DNA of 64,000 nucleotides. Source: Stereum hirsutum FP-91666 SS1. Taxonomy: Eukaryota > Basidiomycota > Agaricomycetes > Russulales > Stereaceae. The position numbers were made by a program, and so were the translations under genes. Below, piece after piece: positions 31,029 through 41,190 of the stretch (position 1 is its first letter; each line of letters starts with the position of its first letter). Location: positions 1,486,514 to 1,550,513 of the forward strand of contig NW_006763132.1 in assembly GCF_000264905.1 (NCBI RefSeq). Reading direction: 5' to 3'. Below the pieces are notes generated by a model that did not search any database, had not been told where the DNA came from, and was given only the letters and a program-made list of their open reading frames with translations.

Positions 31029-31036
31029 CTTATATA
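31029..31036 (-). promoter_or_regulatory. TATA-like element of small secreted protein copy 1
   Basis: TATATAAG on the minus strand, about 120 bp upstream of the ATG at 30909. Most genes in this window lack such a motif. Confidence 0.4.
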
Positions 31037-31983
31037 CGATTCGGGGGTCATAGCGAAGAGTATTCCCGGAGTCTGCGGGACTTGCAGCGAGACATCGCCT
31101 GAGTCCCACCTGCCAGGGAGAGTCGAGTACTTTCATTAAACGCTGTGCCATTGCGAACGCACCAGCATGGCATGGTCTGCCCTAAGCTCACCGTCAAGCC
31201 GCATTCAGAGCCAGATCGCGCTCACCTGTTCCGAGTTGGTCGTGAACCACCCCAGGATTATATGTTTCATTCCATCATTTTCGGTAATGGGTGGGCGCTT
31301 GTGGATCCATGCACGAATTTTGTTTGAAAAAGGCTATCGGTCTCCTGAAGTCACGAAAAGTAGAGAACTTATGGGGCCCAATCATGTGCGATACCCGTTC
31401 AGCCAACATTCGTGATCCTAGAAAGTCACGTTAGTCTCCAGGGCAGCCGCCATACTCTTCACGAGGTCTTACCGAGTACACATTGCTCGACCTCTGGGAC
31501 AAGCGCTGAGCAGCGGAAGGCGCTTGCCTTTCATTCCTCGAGCGAAGCTCTATTCATAATTCAATTTCTGCCTGTCGGAAAGCGACAACATCGGACCCCA
31601 TGCACTGCATGGGCGACTACAGTTCTCCCAGCTGGGTAAACCCCGTCAGGAGCCATGTAGGCCACATTTGGGACGTGCTGGACTAACTTCCATTTCCACA
31701 CTAATCCACGTCGTGTTAGTCTCCAGCGCCGTGAAGCAGACGTAGTCTAGGAGGAGAAGCGGCGGCTACTAAACAAGCGCCCGAACGCCCTGAGTCGAGA
31801 AATGAAGACTCACACTGACCCGAAAATACTAGGTCATTGCATCAGCTTTTGACTTGTCGTGATGAATGGTTCGTGATATTTCGTAGAGTACTATGCTGCC
31901 TGGAGAAACGTCGAAGCATCAGCCTTCTTCAGCGTACGAGACGTAGAAGTCGGCGGCGAGGTCGCATCGTCGTGGCTCTAAAC
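31037..31983. other. Intergenic between secreted-protein promoter and relic exon
   Basis: No gene is supported. The motif GTTAGTCTCCAG occurs twice, near 31429 and 31715, without other repeat structure. Confidence 0.4.
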
Positions 31984-32278
31984 TTAGTATAAAGCTCCCG
32001 GAAGGATCCGATCGAACAATATGTTGGGGTTAGGGTTGGCCAAAAAAAACCTGATAGGAGCGCCACCCTCCAGTTTCTTGACCGTGAAGTGTGGCGATCC
32101 TACGGTCGAAAAAGTACAGTAACTCTTCGCCCTATTGACCTCATCCAGGTAATGCGCTGCAGCCTCAGCCACCCCGCTCGGCGCCTTGCTCTCACCGATA
32201 CAGACATCCTCGATCTTGCTCTGAATTTCTCCTGGTCTGTACCGCTCAGGGCGGTCACTGTGGACGGCTCGGACTTTG
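31984..32278 (-). pseudogene. Orphan terminal exon of an unidentified gene
   Basis: On the minus strand a GTAG acceptor at 32279 opens a frame of ~98 codons that ends at the TAA at 31984. It has protein-like composition, with segments such as YRPGEIQSKIEDVCIGESKAPSG, EAAAHYLDEVNRAKSYCTF and FFLANPNPNILFDRILPG. No upstream exon of the same character could be found, and the next 150 bases upstream look non-coding. It is either the last exon of a gene whose other exons I cannot see or a leftover fragment. I do not recognise the family. Confidence 0.35.
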
Positions 32279-33037
32279 CTACATTACTACCTGGTAACTT
32301 AGCCGGACTCGACATGCGGCCTACAACAGCTTCGTCGAGACCAGAACCGTCTCGAAATACTAGTAGTCGTTTAGTATTAGCATCAGACCAGTATGCTTTT
32401 AGCCGGACGAGATCCAAAGCACTCGTTGTTCGTTGCCGAAGAACCCGCGAATTTATTATACATCAGGAATTATTGAATGTTTGCTCTGATGCAACAGGCG
32501 AGCTCACCTGCTTCACCGATTCACAATTCATGTACTTTTCGCCGCAAAATTTGTTGGTTAAGGTCGGGTTTTGCTCACCATGCTTGTCTCCGATTCGCCG
32601 CCCGAGGAACCTCGGGGTTTTCTGGATTGTATGTATCCTGTCGCCCCGTGAAAGAGACCATCTGAGCAACCTTCGCCGGCATCATTGGCCCTTGCACATA
32701 TCATTGATCTAGGGTCAAAAATCTCGACGTATCCGAAGCGCTCAGAACGTCACTGACAGTACTGTCTAGCTAATCCCATTTCCTCCATTGTATACTGCAC
32801 ACAATTTGGACAATGTGAGTAGTCATTTCTCTTCTTCTGGAGAGCGCTCAAGAGCTTCCATTGCGTTGTGCAGGCCATGTTGGCGCTTGCGGTTTGATCC
32901 AGGGTGTGACCGTTCCACTTGTCTCGGTCAATTGAATTCGCCGTCGTAGTACCCTTGGACTCCTGGCTTTGCAATAGACGACCAGCTCATAGAAATTATC
33001 AACTCTCCCCCACCCCCCTCTCTCATTCCAGGAAACA
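32279..33037. other. Intergenic, promoter side of secreted protein copy 2
   Basis: A 207-codon plus-strand frame (32089-32712) overlaps the relic exon and part of this stretch, but has no start context, splice sites or similarity. Nothing else is seen. Confidence 0.4.
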
Positions 33038-33045
33038 TATATAAA
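33038..33045 (+). promoter_or_regulatory. TATA box of small secreted protein copy 2
   Basis: TATATAAA, 86 bp upstream of the ATG at 33131 and followed by a pyrimidine-rich leader (CTCTTTAACTCACC...), as in highly expressed fungal genes. Confidence 0.55.
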
Positions 33046-33130
33046 CCCTCCTTACCGCTCTCTTTAACTCACCACCCAGCCTCCTCAACTCAACTCCTCT
33101 CTCACCAACCAGTTCCTCTCCACTACAAAC

Positions 33131-33646
33131 ATGCAGATTTTCACCACCCTCTTCACTCTCATCACCGCCGCCGCCGTGGCCGTCTCCGCTGCGAACGTGA
33201 ACGTCGAGCGTGATAGTTCTGAGACTCTCGAGCGTCGCATCACCGACCCCGGCAATCCCGCCAACCTCATCAACTGCCCGCCTCACGGCGGCGCCGACCA
33301 CTGCAACCTCGAGAAGCCTGTAAGTCATCTTCATTCTCCCTCTCTCCCTCCCTCTCTCCCTCTCTCTATCCAGCTCTCGGTTTCCCGTCCAACACGACGC
33401 TAATACAATCACGCCTTCGACCACAGTGCAACCGCATCAGGGTGAACTACGGAAAACCCGAGGGCGGACACTACATCTGGTATGTCTGAATCGTCGCCGC
33501 GTTCAAGTTGGTATATATGATGTATCGCTATCGCGTGCTAAACCGAGCCGTACATTTTTTTAATATCCTATAGGTACAACTACGAGATCAACAACATCCC
33601 GGTCGGTATCGAGGTCGGAGTCGAGAACTCCTGCACGGACTATTAG
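33131..33646 (+). CDS. Small secreted four-cysteine protein, copy 2
   Basis: Three exons (33131-33319, 33427-33479, 33574-33646) give 104 aa. The signal peptide is MQIFTTLFTLITAAAVAVSA, followed by ANVNVER. Four cysteines match copy 1: NCPPHGGADHCNLEKPCNR and the end NSCTDY. The central RVNYGKPEGGHYIWYNYEI is almost identical to copy 1. The main length difference is a few extra residues before the ITDPGNPA block. Exon structure and phases are conserved between the two copies, so they arose by gene duplication rather than retroposition. The protein is likely secreted, small and disulfide-stabilised; its function is unknown, and effector-like or cell-wall roles are only guesses. Confidence 0.88.
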
Positions 33647-34880
33647 TATTAGTTAGCCGTCGCACGACCTTCAAGTTCACGGCCCATGCGAGTGGTCATC
33701 GGTCATCAGCGTGTCCGACGAGCGGCGTTAGGGGCTGAAGTAGCGGTTGGATGTTCTTACTTTTATTGCTCGTAGGGTCGTGGATGTCTGATTCGTCTGT
33801 TCATATGTATTGTGGGTGTGGGTTTTTACCCACTGCTCTTATCATGCATCATGCAAGTCGACTCTTCCGAGAAAACCTCATATCGTCTGAATCTCTATCA
33901 CCCGAAGTTGAACGGCCCCTCCACCGATCCACTGTACTTATACTTATACTATGATTCAGATGCACGGTGTGTGTGAGAACGCTGCAGATAGGAGCAAAGC
34001 CCACGAGCCTCTCCACAAACCGTTCCTTGGAGATCTGAGCGAACAGGAGGAAGTTGAACTGAGGTGATGAGCGCCGAGCAAGTCGTTCTTGAGCAGCTTT
34101 TTCCACCTGTCCACAATATAATAAGCCCACTCACGAACACGCATAACCCGAACTTACGCTGAACAACCGATTAATACGAGTCCTTCGTCCCCCAATGCAC
34201 CGCAACCAACTTCGCAAGTCCAGGTTTCAATTGATTGATATTGAGATTGAGATAGAGAGGAATAAGACAACGATAGAAAAAATTATTCGTTAAGCTAAAT
34301 AAGTAGATAACAGCAGCAACTTCGCGACACAAAGACATGAATGGTATGTAAGGTGTAAATGGATGAATGGATGGATGGGATGGATGGATGGATGGATGTC
34401 GTGGTCACGGAGTGAAAGAAAATATCGATAGTCAAATGTGCACTGTGCGAGTCAAAATAAGTAGCGTTTATATATATACGCACGAGCTCGTACGCTCGTT
34501 CTCGTGAGCACTGTCAGCGGAGTTTTTAACTTCTAAACCTTTCAATTCCTTCAACAAATAGTAACCCCAACGGAAACGTGAAAGCAACAGCAGTCAAATC
34601 GAAAACTGTACAAGGACAGGACCCCCACCTCCCACCCGCCCACTCTCTAAATAGATTGGATGTACCCAACTATCACCCTCCCCACAACCTCTCTAACACC
34701 ACTAGATCACCCGAAAGCACAGACTCCGTTCGGTGCTTGCGCTCGTCCAGCCAATTGATCCCATACGCGCTGAAGACGGACGCGACGGGAAAGGAGTGGT
34801 ATATACGGCGGTGTAGCGCAAGACGAGGAGCGAAGCAAAAAGCCAGAAAAAAACACAGGCCATCGGCTCGGGGAAGACGA
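33647..34880. other. Intergenic, 1.2 kb, with GGAT microsatellite
   Basis: It holds the 3' flank of the secreted-protein gene, a GGAT microsatellite (34359-34398) and the 3' flank of ERG3. No supported gene. Confidence 0.45.
34359..34398. repeat. (GGAT)n microsatellite
   Basis: About nine GGAT/GAAT/GGGAT units in tandem with two imperfect units. Confidence 0.85.
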
Positions 34881-36131
34881 TCATTGTGCCTTCTGTGCCT
34901 TCAAAGCTTTCGCGGCTTGGACTTCGAGGAGCGGGTCCAGTGACGATTCGGGTTGACGGTAGGAGCCTCCCCATCGGTCAGCCCAGGTGAAGTACTGCGT
35001 GATAATAAATGAAATGTTAGCAATGCCAGGGTAATAGGGCGGTGAGCGGAGTACGTACCTGGCCATAGTTAACGGTGAAGTAGAGATGGTGGAGCGTGTG
35101 GTGTGCTGGTCCGTTGATGACCTTCTCGAGGAAGTGGCCGGTGATCATGTCAGAGTCGTGGATCTAGAGGACGATGGTCAGAATCAAGTCTGCGAGATAA
35201 TTTGGTTGAGGGTGTCAACGTACGAAGATTGACCAGAAGTTGACGGCGACGAAGAGGGCGAGGTAGAGGTGGCGCTGGAGGGGGAAGATGAAGATGAAGA
35301 GGTGGTAGGGGACGGATTGGAGGTAGCCGTCGATGGGGTGGAAGGCGTGCGATGCGAAAGGCGTCGGGACTGGTGATAGACGGGCATGTCAGTACGAAGT
35401 CTACTTGAGTGACGCGAAGCACGACGTACTAAGCCATTTGTGGTGGGGCTTGTGGATGTACTTGTACAGGACAGGATGGTGGAGCAGGCGGTGGACCCAG
35501 TAGATGCCGTAGTCGGTGAACAGCAAGAACCTGCGAGACGGGGATAATAAGCGCGAGTGGACGGGTAGCACAGGTCGAAATGCACATACCATGGCACTGA
35601 GAGAATGAAGTACGCCCAGCCATATTCGTCCACGTTTTGATACAGTTTCGAGTAGCCCATGACCTCCGCTTGGAACCATGGCAAGGTAAGGAGGGTCATT
35701 CCGGGGAAGGCAGACAGACTGGACTGAATCTCGAGCTTGACCTGGTTCTTAAGGAAGCGCGGATGGTCCATCATCTCGTGATTGAAGATGTACTGGTAGG
35801 AGAGACCGGCGAAGAGGAAGTAGAGGACGATGATACCGGCGAGGGTGATGGCGGAGAGGGAGAGGATCTGTCTCGGGATGTAGTCGCGCGGCCATGCGGA
35901 GAGGAGGGGCGCGACGGAAGACGCGTATGGCGCGGTGGCATTGTTGAGCGGTGGGTGTGGTAGGTGTGCTACGAGCGAACGCCAGGTGGGGAGGGGGAGA
36001 GCAGCAGCGTCGGAGGGGAGCTTGCCGAAGGACGAGAGGTGGGCGGGGACGTTGAAGGCGTCGAGGGGGAGGACGCGAGCCCAGACGGCGTCGAGGAGAT
36101 AGTGGTCGGCGAGGGAGAGGACGAGATCCAT
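34881..36131 (-). CDS. ERG3: Delta7-sterol C-5 desaturase
   Basis: Five exons (36131-35590, 35530-35430, 35369-35224, 35163-35059, 34994-34881) give 335 aa; an in-frame ATG at 36164 would add 11 residues. Membrane segments include the stretch [21 protein letters not shown]. The di-iron histidine boxes of the sterol-desaturase family are all present: HRLLHH, HKPHH, and HTLHH in [17 protein letters not shown]. Flanking motifs such as DYGIYWVHR and [15 protein letters not shown] fit Erg3. The ER enzyme introduces the C5-C6 double bond late in ergosterol synthesis using cytochrome b5, oxygen and Fe. Loss of Erg3 in other fungi is linked to azole tolerance. The C-terminus (KALKAQKAQ) is Lys-rich but is not a clear KKXX signal. 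The gene is intact. Confidence 0.94.
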
Positions 36132-38114
36132 CGTGGTCTGGACGTTGTCGTCGACGATGAGCACGAGTGGGGGGGCGGATTTCGGGCCATCGTCCTCGAC
36201 GCTTCACTTTTATTCGCGCACGATAAATCGGAAAGTCACACCACATTTTTCTCTTCAACCACCTTGCACGCGCCACTGCCCCTTTTAGTAATCCCTCCCC
36301 GCGGCCTCTTCGGTCCCGCTCTCACCCGCTCACAAACAGGCGCTCACTCATCCACTCCAGGCCGCCCTGGCCTGCCTTAAATGTCTCCTCATTCTGCTCG
36401 TCCGCAGCGTATCCTCTGTCAAAGTGGTCTGTCAATCAGCTCTGCTCTTTTCGAATTGTCAGCTCTGGTCTTTCATGATTATTCAATCGGACAAGTCTCC
36501 GACATTTCTCCCCACTTCTTCTCCGTGTCTCACGAACGTACTCTTTTGGCTGCATTTCTCCTGAGGCGATCAATTCTCCTAATCCTCGTACTGCCTCGAC
36601 TCGACATAAAAAGTATATTCCACCAGTGCACTCTCATGCTCCGGACGGCATGACATACGCTCCATTGCACCTCTGGCACAATCATCTAACACGGCAAGTA
36701 GTAAGCCTGACGTCTTCGCCGTCTCGCCACCTCTGCTCCATCACAATGACATCCACTTCCACGGCACATAGAACTCAGTGTCACTACCGTCCACTCACCT
36801 TCATCCACGCATCAGCGGGGAGCCTTGCGACCCCAACGAGGAGCCCTCCTGCTCCGTCACCTGGCGTTGTTCCTTCACGATTGAACGCACGCTCAGCATC
36901 TTCTGCGTATGCTCGTGATGTCACATGTTTGTCGCCGAGTTGAACGTCGTACGACCTCCGGATCCCTTTTCTGATGTGTTCATTCGTGACTGAATCTCCA
37001 CTTGTCATCTTATCTCTCTCCGAAGCTTATCTGATAAAGCGACCCACTCCGACATGTCGCCGCTCCTCAAAATAGACAAGTGTCCACAACGAATCGGCTA
37101 ACGGACCTCTTGTCGTCAGACTTTATCCCAACCACACCCGTTTCGGAGGCTGGCCATCGTACGAATCCACAGCACGGACCCAATAGCAAGCATTGCAGAT
37201 AATCATCCATCCGAGCGTCATGGCCCAACCGAACACCACTTACTACGTGCGCATCTGATGTCTACCGTCTCCAGTACGGCCATTTCGCCTAGTCATGACC
37301 TCAGATATATATACACATATTCCTCGCATCCTTCGATCCATTTTTCGCTACAGATCATCACCGTACGATCATCCTTATCTGGTTTCCCAGCGTCGCTTCC
37401 AAGTTCCTGCATCTTATACTGTACCTGTAGAATACGGCCTGTCGTTGGTCGAGTTTTCCGAGTCAGAGCAAAGCTGGGCAGGGTTAGCTGTATGAGAAGG
37501 TTGTATAGAGACATGTATGTACGTAGTACTAGTCAGATAGCATGATCCAGATTCAGATCTTTGACAGCGTGTGGATCAGAGCGAAAGGCGAGGCTGAAAG
37601 CAAAACAAACGCAGCAGCTAGAGCGAGAACGACGATGAAGCGAGAGAAAGCGAGAGTATGTATGTACGAGTACATGGGCTTGGATAGTCTAAGGAAGCGG
37701 ATCAGACGGTGTACGCGATGAAAAGCAAGGATGGAAAGCAATCGGTTGAAAGCAAACGTTGCAGACTAAAAGTGAGCGAGAGCGGAGATAACGATGAGGC
37801 GAGAAAAAAATAGCGGAAACGCATGGTGAGAGCAGATTGAGATTAGGTAGAGCGTGTATTATGCTCTCTAGAAAGGGACTTAGAGCGTATCAGGTGTATG
37901 CGAAGAAAACAGTGCGATGACACGGCGAGAAAAGAAAGCAAGGAACGACGAATTGAACATGCGAGAGACGACGATAGCAAGAAAGCGAGAAAAAACAACG
38001 AAGAAACAGATTCAGGATCACTTGAAAGCGATTGGACTCTAGCAGGTAAGTAGAACGAGGTCATCATCATCTCAAACCGAGCTGAGAACGACCTGGTTCT
38101 CATACCCCAGTATT
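36132..38114. other. Intergenic, 2 kb, no gene
   Basis: This is the ERG3 upstream region, then about 1.3 kb of sequence with only short unsupported frames. The part from 37560 to 38060 is purine-rich (repeated GCGAGA/AAAGCA words). Confidence 0.45.
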
Positions 38115-38259
38115 TTATGCGGATCGTTGTTCGAGTTGGTTCCACGGTATCGTAACGACTAATTATGAGGAGCACAAAGCCGACAAAAATATCAGTCAGA
38201 GATACCCTATGTACAACACAAGATACCAACTCACCTGATTCGAACGTCAACGGCGCCAT

Positions 38260-39365
38260 TGGCCTCAGCGCCGCCAGAATAGTCTGTCTAACCTCGTCGC
38301 GATGGCTCGGCGGTGTCCACTTCGAGAGCCAGGTCCCAGGCAACAGCTCGACGCTCTGCGTCCCCGTCAACGTCGCGAGAATCCTATTCCACTGGTCGAC
38401 CTCGAACGCTCCGTGCACGCCCTCGACGGCGCGCGATATCAGGCGATATCTCAGCCCGGAATGCACAAAGTGACGTGCAGGAGTGCTTTGGATATTCCCC
38501 GTTGGACGGATGATCGAAGTAAGCCGCAGCACCGACATTCTCTGCATACGAAACGTCGAAGTCCTGCAGGACCTGTATCAGGTCGACGCAGACGTTGAGG
38601 AAAGCCCGTCCGTGCACATTGCGATCCAAATGGGAGTGACTCGAAAGCGGGGATTCAAAAGTGGCGCAGAATATCGTCGTCGTTTCCTCCAGGGTGGACG
38701 CTAACCGAGCGAACGCACTCGCGAGTTTGGGGTGACGGAAGATAATATTCCTTCCCTCTTCCTCGTTCAGCGTAGTCCGAAAATCGTCCAGAGCGCGTGA
38801 CAGAATATCAAGAGTAAGCTCGCGTTCGGGCCCTATACCGTTCGTATTAGATCCAGGAAACGCCAATGGCCTCAAAGCCTCCAGAATGGTCTGCGCGACT
38901 CCATCGCGATGGTCCATTGGCGTCCAATTTTCGTGATAGGCCCCCGGCAACAGCTCGACGCCCTTCGTCCCTGACAAGCTCACGACCGCATCGTTCCACA
39001 CTCGGCTGTCCAGTACCATGGACGGACTAGCTCGAGACACGCTCTCAAGAGCCCGCAGGATCTCGGCCTGGAACGCGCAGAGGGATGTGCAGGAGCCGTT
39101 AGGGTGTTCTCCACTAGACGAGTGACTGAAGTATGCGGCGCTGCTGACGTTCTCGACATAAGAACTGTCAAAGGTCTACAAGAGCTGGATCAGACTAATG
39201 CATACGGAAGCGAATGCACGTCCTTGCGCGTCGCGGTCCAAATAGGCGCTGGAATGTGGGTATTCGAAGGTAGCGCAGAATATCGTCGTCGTTTCTTTCA
39301 GCAGAAAAGCCAACCAATCGAACGCAGCCGTGAGTTTCGGGTGTCTGAACAGAACATTCCTGTCT
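38260..39365 (-). repeat. ~610-bp tandem coding repeat in DUF6535 pseudogene
   Basis: Two units with the same peptide plan: FRHPKLxxAF, EETTTIFCATFE, HGRAFxxVC, AYF(D/S)HxSxGEx, SCTSLCAF, WN...LxGTxxVELLPG and HRDxVxQTILxALRP. Matching DNA words such as GCGCAGAATATCGTCGTCG and GGCAACAGCTCGACGC recur at a spacing of ~610 bp. Confidence 0.8.
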
Positions 39366-40369
39366 TTAACTCGAGTCAACACATCGCCGAAGAGATCAAT
39401 AGCACGAGGCAGCCCCCCAACGACCGCAGGAAAGTCGACGAGTTTTTCACGCCTGTTGGAGCAGAGAACCCACTTCACGAGCTCTTTTGCCATTTTGGGG
39501 TCAATGTGCGGACTACGGAGCTCCACGTTCATGCCTCGAGTCATGAACTCGGTCATGTTGCGCGGAAGACTGTCTCCCAAGCTGTCGCGCAGCTTGCCCA
39601 TGTAAAGTGACCACGAGCCATGGTATCCCAGTACCTCGCTCACAGCACCTTCGATATTGAGCGGTGATGACGACTGAGACGCTTTCCATTGCACCTCCGC
39701 TGCAAAGACATCCCAGAGAAAGTCCATGAATTTCGTACGAGAAAATGTCTCCGGGGAGGAGTCTGAACTATTGAACTCGGGGATGTTGAGCAGTAGAAGC
39801 GCCACGACGGGCAAATGGCGAGATACAGATTGGTTGTACGGGTTTCGAAGATCGGGAGTCGACGAGACGAGCATGTGCATCGCTGTGGAGAAGGGCGATT
39901 CCCAGAGCAGATGCGAATGGACTTGCCCCGTACTGAACAAGGAGTATCTCTCGGCTGCCTGCACCAGCAGCGGTTAGAGGAGCGTGGTATTGGCAGTCGA
40001 GTACTCGAGCCTTGGATCTTGGATGTCTGCAATACGGTTCACGATTAGTAAACGAAAGGGTCTGGAGGGCTAGGAGCACTGACCTCTCAATGCAACGGGT
40101 GCAAAGCTGAATGGATCCGCGATGAAAGTAGCCGCAGAGACGTTCGCCCGGGCATGCGCCTCAGTCGACAGCATATAGGCACAGGACTCTATCTCGCGGT
40201 CCAGAGGCCGTGCGACATGATACAGTTTATCTGGTATCGACTCTGGCTTCCTGCCTTGGGACAGACATTGCATTATAAGGGTAGGAAATGCGGCTACGGC
40301 TTGGTCGATGATATCGGCGTCGTGAGTCAGTTTGAGAGCAGAATGGAAAGCTTCGGCGTCGTGTAGTTC

Positions 40370-40379
40370 AAGAGTTGCG
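40370..40379. repeat. LINE target-site duplication, left copy
   Basis: AAGAGTTGCG (plus strand), identical to 45734-45743. It sits directly at the A-rich 3' tail of the LINE. Confidence 0.85.
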
Positions 40380-40719
40380 TTTCTTTTTTTGAATCCAGTT
40401 TATTGTCCATCAGCGAAGGAAGCCGCTATGTAAGACAGAACAGAGCGTCGGGGTACAAACGAGAGGGGCTGATATAAGTAAGAGACTGACGGGAACCCCG
40501 AGGGGCACAGAGGGGGAGAGAGGGGTATGAAGGGGAGAAGCGTGCAGACTGAAACAAACCGGAACAGGGAGAGGTAGGTAAGAGGGGGGTAAGAGAGCCG
40601 AGAGTAGGGTGGCAAGAACCGTATGACGAGTGAGGCACGGGCTGATGAAGACGAAGACTGATATATAAGAAAGACTGCAAGAGAGAAAGAGACCTGACGG
40701 AAACAGTCGCGGGCGAGAA

Positions 40720-40860
40720 CGAGACCGAACGAGACAGACGATACAAGGACCGAGCGAGACAGACGAGAGAAAGACCGAGCGAGACAGACGAGAAAGAGAC
40801 AGACGAGAAAGAGACAGACGAGAAAAAGACCGAACACGACAAAGACGGACGAAAAAGAGA
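40720..40860. repeat. GAGACAGACGAGAAA minisatellite in LINE 3' UTR
   Basis: Five or more imperfect 15-29-bp units built on GAGACAGACGAGAAA and GAGCGAGACAGACGAGA. The purine-rich composition continues more loosely from 40420 to 40900. Confidence 0.8.
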
Positions 40861-41190
40861 CCAGACAGGCCAGAGACATACGAGAAATAGGCCGAACAGA
40901 TAATGGGCAGAAGGGGGTGCGTGTATGAGACCAGTCGAGACTAAGCAGACTATTTGAGGGGATATGCGAGAGGGTGGGCACAAACGTGCGAGGGCAGGCT
41001 TCCTACAGTCCTTCCACCAACGAATACGGAGTTGCGGAGCGAGCTCGGACGCACGAAGTTGCGGAGTTGGATCGAACGCTCGAGTAGACAACTGTGTTTG
41101 ACTGGGATGAATAAGAGATGCTCAGTTGTGTCAGCAATCACGCCACGAAACTGATAAGAATGCGAAGGAAAAGGAAAAGGAAAAAAAAAA

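Larger units (their letters stand above)
38115..40379 (-). pseudogene. DUF6535 protein gene, 3' half (separated by LINE)
   Basis: This is the C-terminal half of the gene whose first half lies at 45734-47589. It begins immediately after the 10-bp duplicated target at 40370-40379 and continues the same codon frame (ATL|ELHDAEAFHSALKLTHDADI). That helical repeat style follows the membrane domain in DUF6535 proteins. An exon break lies at 40083/40084. The remainder contains two tandem ~610-bp coding repeats (about 38860-39365 and 38260-38755). Two lesions break it: repeat A has a TAG at 39176-39178 where repeat B has CAG, in perfectly aligned surroundings, and repeat B has a one-base shift between about 38425 and 38452. 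A possible last exon ends at 38115. No function can be assigned beyond the family; the gene is dead unless these are assembly errors. Confidence 0.8.

Noticed and set aside
32089..32712. 207-codon plus-strand open frame
   Set aside because: It overlaps a better minus-strand exon and has no motifs, start context or splice sites.
39104..39610. 168-codon plus-strand frame opposite the DUF6535 3' half
   Set aside because: Shadow of the minus-strand coding repeat.
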